A DNA stretch of 64,000 nt from Pirellulaceae bacterium (lineage in GTDB: Bacteria > Planctomycetota > Planctomycetia > Pirellulales > Pirellulaceae), in contig JANQLU010000008.1 in the NCBI GenBank assembly GCA_028280445.1, positions 186,001 through 250,000 on the forward strand, in the 5' to 3' direction. The translations under genes were made by a program, and so were the position numbers. Below the pieces are notes generated by a model. That model saw only the letters and a program-made list of their open reading frames with translations, did no database searches and was not told where the DNA came from. Positions 27,651 to 35,308 of the stretch are shown here, piece by piece; positions within the stretch are counted from its first letter, which is position 1, and each line of letters starts with the position of its first letter.

Positions 27651-27782
27651 ACCAGTGCTGTTGAAATTGCGATCCACAGCAGCAGCTCTTGCCCTACGAA
27701 CATCGATTTCCGTTTCCCATATGTTGGACAGACTCCGACTAAGCTACAAACTGGCCACTTCCGACGGGCGCGGGTGCCACTC

Positions 27783-28044
27783 AACGCTGGTAACGAAATT
27801 TCATGGATTAAATAGAGCTTCTTGATGCCGAACGTCGTGGGTGCCACTGGCCTCTGCCAGTGCTGGGCATCAAACCACCTACAACAACGTCACGAATTGA
27901 ATTTGAGCTCAGTGCTTGAAGCCAAGGAAACCGCAACCACTGGCTGGGGCCAGTGGCACCCAATCGAACACCCAAACTTAAGAAACCAACGACGCAACAA
28001 CGAAAATCGCTCAAAAACCGGGAAGCTATTTCGTTACCAGCGTT
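27783..28044. repeat. Element bounded by 17-bp perfect inverted repeats
   Basis: AACGCTGGTAACGAAAT at 27783-27799 is exactly inverted at 28028-28044, and similarity extends outwards through GTGCCACTC / GTGGCACCT. The ~260-bp interval contains one full REPIN-like element and has no coding capacity of note. It could be a miniature transposon-like unit or two nested dispersed repeats. Confidence 0.55.
27839..27961 (+). repeat. REPIN-like element, copy 1
   Basis: Left end GGGTGCC-ACTGGC-CTCT-GCCAGTG (27839-27862) and right end CCACTGGCTGGGGCCAGTGG followed by CACCC (27937-27961) are inverted to each other, each palindromic in itself, with a 74-bp spacer. Same ends as copies at 28046, 30465 and 54873. 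Confidence 0.75.
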
Positions 28045-28045
28045 A

Positions 28046-28145
28046 GGTGCCACTGGCTTTGCCAGTGATTTACGTGCGGCGGAATGAACTGGAAAAAACT
28101 TATCGAAATCCTATTCAACCAGACACTGGCAGACCAACGGCACCC
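28046..28145 (+). repeat. REPIN-like element, copy 2 (right end decayed)
   Basis: The left end GGTGCCACTGGC-TTT-GCCAGTG (28046-28067) is intact. The right end retains ACACTGGC and CGGCACCC but has lost the palindrome between them. Confidence 0.6.
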
Positions 28146-28207
28146 AACATGCGCGGCGGATCATTATTGAGCAAGTGCGGAGCCTTATCGGTTGGGAGCG
28201 GAACATT

Positions 28208-28240
28208 GTCCCTCACTTACGTTTCGGGTTATGATTTCAG
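28208..28240 (+). repeat. 33-bp dispersed repeat, copy 1
   Basis: Begins GTCCCTCACTTACGTTTCGG and continues to TTATGATTTCAG. Near-identical copies occur at 30599-30632 and 55124-55155, each on the same strand and each 26-140 bases after a REPIN-like element. Confidence 0.7.
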
Positions 28241-28258
28241 ACGGTAGTTGGTGTTGGT

Positions 28259-30430
28259 GTGGCGAAAATTGTGCCTGAATCCCAATCGAAAAATCCGAAA
28301 AATGCTGGTGAGCAAAACCCGCTCAGCGATGCGCGGAGAATGGAAGCTTTGCTGACGCCCGTCCAGTTTCTCAAAGGTGTCGGACCGCAGCGCGCGGAAG
28401 TGCTGGAAAAATTGGGGCTGCATACTGCTGTCGATTTACTTTTTTTCTTTCCGCGGCGATACGAAGATTACAGCCAGTTGGCAACGATTGATGAACTGGC
28501 AGAGGATCGATTGGCCAGTGTCGAAGGGCTGGTCGAGGAAGTCGACCAGCGAGAAAGCGGCAAACATGTGACTTACGTTTTATTGAAGCAAGAGGCGACC
28601 GGCAGGCCACAGTTTTTGCGAGCGATCTGGTTCAATCAACCGTTTATGTTTCGCCGATTTCAATCTGGACAGCGCGTGGTGTTGCAAGGGAAGCCAAAAT
28701 TGTCTGGGATGCGATGGGAAATGATTCATCCGAAAGTCACGTTTCTCGGTACCGAAGATCGACCAACGCAAGGACAAATTTTGCCGGTTTATCGTTTGGT
28801 GGAGGGAGTCAATCAGTTTCAAATCCGTAAACTGGTCAGCGGAGTTGTCGAAAATTATACGGAGCTGGTCGAAGAAGTTTTTCCTGAATCGTTTTTGCAA
28901 GCGCACCAGTTGAGTGAGATTCATCAGGCGATTCGTAGCGTCCACGGGCCTACATCACAGGATGAATTGCAGCAAGCGCGGCTACGATTGGTGTATCAGG
29001 AATTGCTGGTGTTGCAGTTGGCGTTGGCGATGCGTCGGTTTCGAGTGCGCGATCAAGGCAACGCCATTGCGTTGCCAATAGACGCCCGAATTCGCGCCAG
29101 GATTTTGAGGCGATTTCCGTTTGAATTTACTGAATCGCAACTGGTTGCAGCTGATGAAATTGCCAATGATCTGTCACAACGCGTCCCGATGAGCCGGTTG
29201 TTGCATGGAGATGTAGGGGCCGGCAAAACGGCTGTTGCCGTATTTGCAATGTTGTTGGCGGTCGCCCACGGTCATCAGGCAATCATCATGTCACCGACCG
29301 AAATCCTGGCGCGGCAGCATGCCCGAACGATTACTAATCTGTTGAAATCCAGCCGAGTCAAGACGGCGATGTGGACCGGGTCGATGTCAAAATCGCAACG
29401 AAACGATGTCCAAACGCGGTTGGCAGACGGGGCAATTGATATCTTGATCGGTACTCAGGCCATCGTACAAACGGAACTCAATTTCAAAAGCTTGGCGCTG
29501 GTGATCATCGACGAGCAGCACAAATTCGGTGTGGCGCAACGGGCAAAACTGCGGCAACAGGCACTCGATCCACACTACCTGGTGATGACGGCCACGCCCA
29601 TTCCACGAACAATTGCGATGACCGCTTTTGGTGATCTCGATGTGACAACGCTCAGGTACGACACCAATCGTCGCAGCGAAATTCACACTTATCAGGGTGA
29701 GGAGTCGAGCCGCGAAAAATGGTGGGAGTTCTATCGCAAGAAATTGCGCGAAGGGCGACAGGGTTATGTGATTGCGCCCCTGGTCGACGGTGGAAATCGC
29801 AGTTTGTTTGACGGAAAAAAAGGGTATGCCAGTGCCGAAGAGTTGTTTGAGTCGTTGGTTAATGGACCGTTAGCCGACTTTCGTGTCGATATTGTTCACG
29901 GACGGCAAACCCCCGAAGAAAAAGATGCCGCGCTGCAGGCGTTTGCTCGCGGACACACCCAGGTTTTGGTGGCTACAACCGTCGTCGAAGTCGGAATTGA
30001 CGTACCCAATGCAACGCTGATGACGATCGAGTCTGCAGAGCGATTTGGAATTTCCCAGCTACACCAACTGCGGGGCAGGGTAGGGCGTGGCGAGTTGCCT
30101 GGATATGTTTGTGTTTTTGCCGATTTGGAGAACGAATACACGCAGCGGCGGATCGATGCGTTTATCCAATCGAACGACGGTTTCGAATTGGCCGAGCGGG
30201 ACTTGGAATTACGTGGACCCGGAAATTTGTTTAGCACTCAGCAGCACGGAATGCCGCCGATGCGGATCGCCGATTTGGTGCGTGATTTCAAATTACTGGA
30301 ACGAACTCGATCAGATGCCAGGCGGATGATTGACGACGATCCCAATCTGGACGGAGCCGATTACGAGGCGTTAAAAAAAATGGTGCTGCGGCGATACGGG
30401 CGGTCGCTGGAACTGAGCGATGTTGGTTAG
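28259..30430 (+). CDS. recG: ATP-dependent DNA helicase RecG
   Basis: The 723-residue protein has an N-terminal helix-hairpin region (PVQFLKGVGPQRAEVLEKLG), an OB/wedge domain (~90-190), then helicase motifs: Walker A GDVGAGKTAVA, IMSPTEILARQHA, DEQHKFGVAQR, MTATPIPRT, and C-terminal ATTVVEVGIDVPNATLM with QLHQLRGRVGRGELPG. This is the full RecG layout. It remodels stalled forks and recombination intermediates. The start is written as GTG 28259; a later ATG (residue 28, MEALLTP) directly before the conserved part is possible, and no ribosome site decides. It is isolated by repeats on both sides. Confidence 0.95.
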   Translation: MAKIVPESQSKNPKNAGEQNPLSDARRMEALLTPVQFLKGVGPQRAEVLEKLGLHTAVDLLFFFPRRYEDYSQLATIDELAEDRLASVEGLVEEVDQRESGKHVTYVLLKQEATGRPQFLRAIWFNQPFMFRRFQSGQRVVLQGKPKLSGMRWEMIHPKVTFLGTEDRPTQGQILPVYRLVEGVNQFQIRKLVSGVVENYTELVEEVFPESFLQAHQLSEIHQAIRSVHGPTSQDELQQARLRLVYQELLVLQLALAMRRFRVRDQGNAIALPIDARIRARILRRFPFEFTESQLVAADEIANDLSQRVPMSRLLHGDVGAGKTAVAVFAMLLAVAHGHQAIIMSPTEILARQHARTITNLLKSSRVKTAMWTGSMSKSQRNDVQTRLADGAIDILIGTQAIVQTELNFKSLALVIIDEQHKFGVAQRAKLRQQALDPHYLVMTATPIPRTIAMTAFGDLDVTTLRYDTNRRSEIHTYQGEESSREKWWEFYRKKLREGRQGYVIAPLVDGGNRSLFDGKKGYASAEELFESLVNGPLADFRVDIVHGRQTPEEKDAALQAFARGHTQVLVATTVVEVGIDVPNATLMTIESAERFGISQLHQLRGRVGRGELPGYVCVFADLENEYTQRRIDAFIQSNDGFELAERDLELRGPGNLFSTQQHGMPPMRIADLVRDFKLLERTRSDARRMIDDDPNLDGADYEALKKMVLRRYGRSLELSDVG

Positions 30431-30464
30431 TGGATCGTGCTGATTAGTAATGAAGATCAAGGTC

Positions 30465-30572
30465 GGGTGCCACTGGCCCCAGCCAGTGATTTGCACATTG
30501 ACGTATAGTTTTTTGTTCAATTGAAGTTTAACGACCGATCCAGCCACATCACTGGCGAAGCCAGTGGCACCC
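30465..30572 (+). repeat. REPIN-like element, copy 3
   Basis: Left end GGGTGCCACTGGCCCCAGCC (30465-30484, then AGTG) and right end TCACTGGCGAAGCCAGTGGC (30549-30568, then ACCC) are inverted. The 60-base spacer (GATTTGCACATT..., GTTTTTTGTTCA, TTAACGACC, CACATC) is recognisably shared with the copy at 54873-54984 in reverse orientation, so the whole unit is repeated, not just the ends. Confidence 0.8.
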
Positions 30573-30598
30573 GAAATGGGAGTTTTCAGGTTGTCCCA

Positions 30599-30632
30599 GT
30601 CCCTTGCTCACGCTTCGGGTTATGATTTTCAG
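30599..30632 (+). repeat. 33-bp dispersed repeat, copy 2
   Basis: GTCCCTTGCTCACGCTTCGG followed by GTTATGATTTTCAG, 26 bases after the REPIN-like element and directly against the stop codon of the zinc-ribbon gene on the other strand. Confidence 0.7.
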
Positions 30633-30962
30633 TTAATTGAAACGATGATTGCACCGGGGGCAAATACTGGTGCTTTGGGCAATGATTCGTTGACACTCTG
30701 GACAACGGGTGACACTTTTTGAGTTTTTGAGTCTTTGCCAGTAATTGAAAATTGCAAACGAAGTTCCGAAGGCGTAAGCTGCCTTGCCAATTACGCCAAA
30801 TGGAATGCAAGGCAAGATGCAGAGCAAAATCACAATCGAGACGACAATTTTAGCCCAATCGCCACCGGATAGTTTTGCTGTCGGTTCAGGCAGTCTTGTC
30901 GGATGTTCATCTGCTGAACGCGGCGGCGAATATGGGTCACCGTTTTCTGTTTCGCGCATCAT
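30633..30962 (-). CDS. Small membrane protein with a C-terminal zinc ribbon
   Basis: The 109-residue protein has a polar Pro-rich N-terminus, one or two membrane segments at ~38-72 (IVVSIVILLCILPCIPFGVI, AAYAFGTSFAIF) and a C-terminal CPEC-(13)-CPRC zinc-ribbon motif. Its start overlaps the stop of the upstream STN-like gene by 4 bases (ATGA), so it is coupled to that gene and is the last member of the four-gene operon. Function unknown; the coupling suggests a role with the STN-like proteins. Confidence 0.7.
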   Translation of the reverse strand: MMRETENGDPYSPPRSADEHPTRLPEPTAKLSGGDWAKIVVSIVILLCILPCIPFGVIGKAAYAFGTSFAIFNYWQRLKNSKSVTRCPECQRIIAQSTSICPRCNHRFN

Positions 30963-31822
30963 TTTCGAACTTGTTTTTTGTTGTGTTTGCGCAGTTGTTC
31001 GAAAAGTCTACGAATTTTAGTATGCGTTTGCTCGGTCTGACATACGACCAACAGGTTGCCGACAGCGTTGATGGTGCCAAGGCCTTCGGTTTCTTCCCAG
31101 GAGTCGGGGTCGATCGTTCCCCGGACCAGATCAATGAGTTGCTGGGTTGGACTGATGAATTTTCGTGGGTCGTTCAGATCTTCTTTTTCGCTGGGCGAAT
31201 CGGATTTGGAAGTGGCGGGGTTGGTTGTTTTGGTTTTTGCTGTTGTTTTATCTTGGCCAGCCGATTTTTCTTGCGGGGGCGTGGCAGATTTTCCTTTGGC
31301 TTGAACCGCCTGTTGATCGGTCATGTTGAAAGCGGGACCGCCGACTTTGCTACCCGTATTTCCAAATCCTCCACCTTGAATCGCGGGTTTGCGTTTGGGT
31401 TTAATCGTGGTGATGATATCGTGGCACGGGTAAACTTTGACACGCAAATGATTTTGTGCCTCGTCGACGGTCATAATGACGACGAAATTGTCTTTGATGC
31501 AGTAGGTGGCGTCGTATCGGCCAAAAAAAATGTCGAAAACAGTGCGCAAACGAGTGTCCTCGAATTGCATGGTGACCAGATCGTCATCGGCCAGTCCGGC
31601 GTCTTTTGCCGATTGGTGAATTAACACATTGAATCGGTATTTGGTTTTAAGCGTCGAAACGAAATTACCAAACTCTTTGTCGACCAGGTTGACTGAGATA
31701 CGTTGTTCGAGTTTTTTTTCCAGATTGGTCTCGTTATCGGATTGAGAAATAATCTCGGATTGAGCCCATGCCTGTGACGCCGTTAATGCGATTATAAAAA
31801 CGATCAGATAGCTTCGTTTCAT
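30959..31822 (-). CDS. Secreted STN/secretin-N-like protein, paralogue 3 of 3
   Basis: The 287-residue product has a signal peptide (MKRSYLIVFIIALTASQAWAQ), an STN-like region (LEKKLEQRISVNLVDKEF, YRFNVLIHQSAKDAGL, LRTVFDIFFGRYDATYCIKDNFVVIMT), a VKVYPCHDII motif, a long low-complexity Lys/Thr/Ser/Pro insert (~145-215), and a closing domain (LIDLVRGTIDPDSWEETEGLGTI, NLLVVCQTEQTHTKIRRLFEQL). The same blocks occur in the two genes upstream. The plan resembles secretin N-domains as used in planctomycete secretin-like proteins. ATG 31822 precedes the signal peptide. Confidence 0.75.
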   Translation of the reverse strand: MKRSYLIVFIIALTASQAWAQSEIISQSDNETNLEKKLEQRISVNLVDKEFGNFVSTLKTKYRFNVLIHQSAKDAGLADDDLVTMQFEDTRLRTVFDIFFGRYDATYCIKDNFVVIMTVDEAQNHLRVKVYPCHDIITTIKPKRKPAIQGGGFGNTGSKVGGPAFNMTDQQAVQAKGKSATPPQEKSAGQDKTTAKTKTTNPATSKSDSPSEKEDLNDPRKFISPTQQLIDLVRGTIDPDSWEETEGLGTINAVGNLLVVCQTEQTHTKIRRLFEQLRKHNKKQVRK

Positions 31823-31916
31823 TGGTTGATCACTCGCCTTGATTTTTAATACTTGTTGCTGATCTGTTGGATTATACCTCATTAAGACGGCTGCCAACGC
31901 AAACGAGTTTGCTGGG

Positions 31917-32618
31917 TTATCGTTTTGCCGTCAAGTTTTTTCTGAGGTTTTCCAAAAGCTTGCCGATTTTGGCATGGACGATTTCGGTTTGATTTACGAT
32001 CAAAACTCCGTTGAGGATGCGTTGAGTTCCAAACCCTTCGGTGGATTCCCAACTTTCGGGGTTAACGGTGTTTTCGATCAAGAAAGTCAACTCGTATCGG
32101 GTTTCGGCGCTAAAAACTTTTTTTTGTTTGTCGGAGTTTTTATTGAGTTGTTTCAATTCGGGATCGGTGTCTTCGATCATTTTCAAAATGTCGCGGCACG
32201 GATACATTTTGACTCGCAAGTTGTTGGTCGCTTCATCCTTGGTCAACAGGACGAGAATATCATCCTTGATGTGATAGGTGCATTCGTAGGGCTCGAGAAA
32301 CAAATCGAGTGCCGTGCGCAGTCGCGTTTGTTGGAAGTCAAATGAGATCAGATCCGATTTGTCCAAACCGGCGTCTTTGGCGGACTGGTGAATGCGGATT
32401 TTGATGTCAAACTTGGACATCAGTTGGCTCAGCAGTTTTGAAACCTCACCTTCTTTGATTGTTAGCGAAACACTGTTTTCAAGCTTTTTTTCGAGGATGG
32501 CTTCTTTTTCATTTTCGGACAATATTTTTTTGGGCTGAGCATCCATGTGAGATGCACCGATGCCAATTGCCAGGATGATGGGCAAGAAACAGTAAATGAC
32601 ATCTTTAGTTTTGATCAT
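31917..32618 (-). CDS. Secreted STN/secretin-N-like protein, paralogue 2 of 3
   Basis: The 233-residue product has a signal segment (VIYCFLPIILAIGIGASHMDAQ), then ILEKKLENSVSLTIKEGEV, FDIKIRIHQSAKDAGLDKSD, LRTALDLFLEPYECTYHIKD, VKMYPCRDIL, a short linker, and LIENTVNPESWESTEGFGTQ with ILNGVLIVNQTEIVHAKI. It lacks the long insert of paralogue 3. Its start overlaps the stop of paralogue 1 by 14 bases, so the two are co-translated. No C-terminal secretin pore domain is present, so it cannot form a secretin by itself. Confidence 0.75.
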   Translation of the reverse strand: MIKTKDVIYCFLPIILAIGIGASHMDAQPKKILSENEKEAILEKKLENSVSLTIKEGEVSKLLSQLMSKFDIKIRIHQSAKDAGLDKSDLISFDFQQTRLRTALDLFLEPYECTYHIKDDILVLLTKDEATNNLRVKMYPCRDILKMIEDTDPELKQLNKNSDKQKKVFSAETRYELTFLIENTVNPESWESTEGFGTQRILNGVLIVNQTEIVHAKIGKLLENLRKNLTAKR

Positions 32619-33297
32619 GCTTCGAGTGCTTTCGGATTTTTGCAAGGAGTCGTTTTATTTCGTGGTGTATCTGTTCCGTTTGATTGATGACCAAGACGCC
32701 ATTGATCGATTCAACAGTGCCAATGCCTTTGGACCAAGAATTGGGTTGAACCGTCGATTGGATGAAATCGACGATTTGTTCGCCGGGCAAATTCGTTCGT
32801 GGAATGCTGGTAAATTTCAATTGTTTTCGATTTGCCGTTACGATTCCACCAGCGAAAATATTGATTTCGTGTTTTTTGATTTTTTCGATGATATCTCGGC
32901 AAGGATAGACTTTCATCCGCATTCGATAGGGCGCCAGTTCCTGAGTCAACAATAACAGGTGATCGTCACAAATCAGGTAAGTTATTTCGTAATTGTCGAG
33001 GAACGAACTCAAGACCGACCGGATACTGGTGTCACCGGCCTGAAATTTGACGGTTTCTTTGAAACTGAGATGGGCAGAGCCCACGGATAAATCTCGCACA
33101 ATTTTGATGCGATGTTGCGACCGCAAATATTTTACGATTTCGGAAAACGATTTACCGTCAAATTTTTTTGGCAACTTTCGTTCGAGTTTCCGTTCAACTC
33201 CGCTTTCGGATGTTGATTGCGATTCCGATTGGGATAAAGCAATTGCAGGCGCGCAAGTGAGCCACACAACCCAAACAAGCAAGGTTGAAATCTTCAT
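32605..33297 (-). CDS. Secreted STN/secretin-N-like protein, paralogue 1 of 3 (first gene)
   Basis: The 230-residue product has a signal peptide (MKISTLLVWVVWLTCAPAIALSQ) and the same blocks as its neighbours: ERKLERKLPKKFDGKSFSEI, IRSVLSSFLDNYEITYLICDDHLLLLTQ, MKVYPCRDIIEKI, VDFIQSTVQPNSWSKGIGTV, NGVLVINQTEQIHHEIKRLL. The IHQSAKDAGL block is replaced by VRDLSVGSAHLSF, so it is the most diverged of the three. ATG 33297 is chosen because an upstream in-frame start adds a Cys-rich stretch that hides the signal peptide. It is divergent from the glycosyltransferase gene. Confidence 0.75.
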   Translation of the reverse strand: MKISTLLVWVVWLTCAPAIALSQSESQSTSESGVERKLERKLPKKFDGKSFSEIVKYLRSQHRIKIVRDLSVGSAHLSFKETVKFQAGDTSIRSVLSSFLDNYEITYLICDDHLLLLTQELAPYRMRMKVYPCRDIIEKIKKHEINIFAGGIVTANRKQLKFTSIPRTNLPGEQIVDFIQSTVQPNSWSKGIGTVESINGVLVINQTEQIHHEIKRLLAKIRKHSKHDQN

Positions 33298-33465
33298 GAT
33301 TTGTAAGCATTGAAACGAGGAAATGCCTTGCCGAAAAAGTATACCGACAAAAATCGGCAAACGGCAAATTTGGAAAAAACAGTATAAGCAGATCTTTATT
33401 TGCATTTGGTGGGGTGAATCGGCCATGCCATTTTATGTTGGCCCGAACGTGCCGTATTTTTTCGC

Positions 33466-35232
33466 ATGGAATCTGAAAATCTCTCAAACCGCTGTGCGTC
33501 AACGGCAAACGACCGTTTGCAAAAATCACCATGGACCAGCCGTCGCTGTGTGCTAACGCTGATTTTCGTGCTGGCACTTGTTATTCGATTTGTCAATTTG
33601 GCGTGTTTGAGCCACCAACCATTTTTTGAGTACAAGATTGGCGATGCGGCGCGATATGACGCTTGGGCTCAGGAAATTGCCGCTGGAGATTGGGTCGGTG
33701 ATTCGGTGTTTTATCAGGCGCCGTTGTATCCCTACTTTCTCGCTGTCATTTATGCGACGGTGGGCGACAATGTGTTTGTTGTTAAATTCATTCAGGCGGT
33801 GTTGGCGGCGTTTTCCTGCAGTCTGTTGGCGGGCGCCGGATGGAATTTCTTCAACCGACGGGTGGGTATCATCATTGGTGTGTTGATGGCTCTGTATGTG
33901 CCGTCGATTTTCCTGGAATCCTTGATTCAAAAAAGTGTTCTGGATCTCGTTTTTCTATGCTTGATTATTTGGTTGGTCAGTTGGTTGATCCGCCGACCGA
34001 ATTTGAAAATATGGCTGGCGCTGGGGTCAAGTATTGGTGGATTGTGCTTGACTCGCGAGAATGCGCTAGCGCTGATTCCCTGGTTCGGGTTGTGGAGCCT
34101 GGTTTTGGGAATCGGTGTGTTCAAATGCAAGCGGTGGCGACAAAGTTCCACATTTCAGCGGTCGACAATTTCCGGATGCGTAGCGCCGGTAGCAGGTCGA
34201 TTTGCAATGTTTGTATTGGGTCTGGCGCTGGTGTTGGGACCGGTGGCTATTCGAAATTATTGGGTGGGCGGCGAGTTTCATATCACAACCTCTCAGTTTG
34301 GCCCCAATTTCTATATTGGAAATAATCCCAAGGCGGATGGTTACTACCGACCGTTGGTGTTCGGTCGGGGCAATGCAAAATTCGAGCAAGCCGATGCCGT
34401 TGCGATCGCAGAATCGGCAGCCGGACGGAAGTTAACCGCTGGAGAGGTTTCAAATTACTACCTGGGATTGTCAACAAACTATATTGCCAACGATCCGGTG
34501 ACTTGGTTGGGTTTGTTAGGAAAAAAGACCATGTTGTCATTCAACCGAGTTGAGATCATTGATACCGAAGATCAGTACGTTTACGAACAGTATTCGCCAG
34601 TCGTTTTCTTGTTGTCGAAAGTGTTTCATTTTGGCGTGTTGTTTCCGCTGGCAGTCATCGGTTTGTGGATCACACGTAAGCATTGGCGTGAATTGTGGGC
34701 GCTGTACGGAATGTTGGCTTTGTTTCAGTTGACACTCATCGCATTTTTTGTCTTTGGTCGATATCGATTTCCCGTGGTGCCGATATTGATTTGCTTTGCG
34801 GCGCCTGTCGTCAGCGATTTGTTATTTTACGCTCGGCGGTTGATCAAGCGATCTCCATCGTTAGCGCTGACGATCGATAGAAATCAAAAATATCCGGTTT
34901 GGATTTGTGGCGTGTGGTTGTTGTTGACGGCTGTCTCGTTTGTGCCATTGGTTTCAAAAGATACGCAAGCAAGTGCGACTTACAATAATTTCGCGGTACA
35001 AAGCTTGATTCGCAGCGATTGGGCGCAGGCAGAGGATTACATTGAGCTGAGTTTAGAAGCGCAAGGTGATTATGCGTTGGCACATAACAGCAAAGGCGTA
35101 TTGCATCGCGAATTGGGTGATTTGGTAAAGGCGAAATACCATTTTCAAAAGGCTGCAGAGGCAGAGCCGGAATACGAGACCGCCCGGAAGAATCTCGAAA
35201 AGTTGACAAAAGTCCATTTGCCAAACGAGTGA
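33466..35232 (+). CDS. GT39-like membrane glycosyltransferase with C-terminal TPR
   Basis: The 588-residue protein has ~10-11 membrane segments. The first loop carries IGDAARYDAWAQEIAAGDW, with the acidic residue expected of GT-C/PMT-ArnT-type transferases, and YQAPLYPYFLAVIY, a common marker of that group. The last ~80 residues are soluble and contain tetratricopeptide-like helices (LIRSDWAQAEDYIELSLEAQ, GVLHRELGDLVKAKYHFQKA). It would move a sugar from a polyprenyl-phosphate carrier to an acceptor outside the membrane. The ATG at 33466 has no obvious ribosome site. A strong bidirectional terminator follows. Substrate unknown. Confidence 0.82.
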   Translation: MESENLSNRCASTANDRLQKSPWTSRRCVLTLIFVLALVIRFVNLACLSHQPFFEYKIGDAARYDAWAQEIAAGDWVGDSVFYQAPLYPYFLAVIYATVGDNVFVVKFIQAVLAAFSCSLLAGAGWNFFNRRVGIIIGVLMALYVPSIFLESLIQKSVLDLVFLCLIIWLVSWLIRRPNLKIWLALGSSIGGLCLTRENALALIPWFGLWSLVLGIGVFKCKRWRQSSTFQRSTISGCVAPVAGRFAMFVLGLALVLGPVAIRNYWVGGEFHITTSQFGPNFYIGNNPKADGYYRPLVFGRGNAKFEQADAVAIAESAAGRKLTAGEVSNYYLGLSTNYIANDPVTWLGLLGKKTMLSFNRVEIIDTEDQYVYEQYSPVVFLLSKVFHFGVLFPLAVIGLWITRKHWRELWALYGMLALFQLTLIAFFVFGRYRFPVVPILICFAAPVVSDLLFYARRLIKRSPSLALTIDRNQKYPVWICGVWLLLTAVSFVPLVSKDTQASATYNNFAVQSLIRSDWAQAEDYIELSLEAQGDYALAHNSKGVLHRELGDLVKAKYHFQKAAEAEPEYETARKNLEKLTKVHLPNE

Positions 35233-35257
35233 CCAGCACAAATGAATTCGAAACAAA

Positions 35258-35285
35258 AAAAGCCGCAGCGAACACTGCGGCTTTT
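35258..35285. terminator. Bidirectional rho-independent terminator
   Basis: AAAAGCCGCAG and CTGCGGCTTTT form a perfect 11-bp arm pair around a 6-nt loop, between the convergent glycosyltransferase and metalloprotease genes. A-run before and T-run after serve both strands. Confidence 0.92.
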
Positions 35286-35308
35286 GTTTTTTGAGATGTG
35301 ATCTCTAT

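Larger units (their letters stand above)
27651..28258. other. Repeat-rich intergenic gap before recG
   Basis: These 608 bases hold no supportable gene. They contain two REPIN-like elements (27839-27961 and 28046-28145), a long-range 17-bp inverted repeat (27783-27799 with 28028-28044) and one copy of a 33-bp dispersed sequence (28208-28240) that ends 18 bases before the recG start. Confidence 0.7.

Noticed and set aside
27570-28260. A short CRISPR-like array in the recG upstream gap
   Set aside because: The repeats are inverted pairs of unequal spacing and sequence, not regular direct repeats with unique spacers; no cas genes.
30875-31624. A 249-residue plus-strand frame inside the third STN-like gene
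   Set aside because: Antisense to a gene with signal peptide and conserved blocks shared with two neighbours; low-complexity Phe/Gly composition is that of a shadow frame.
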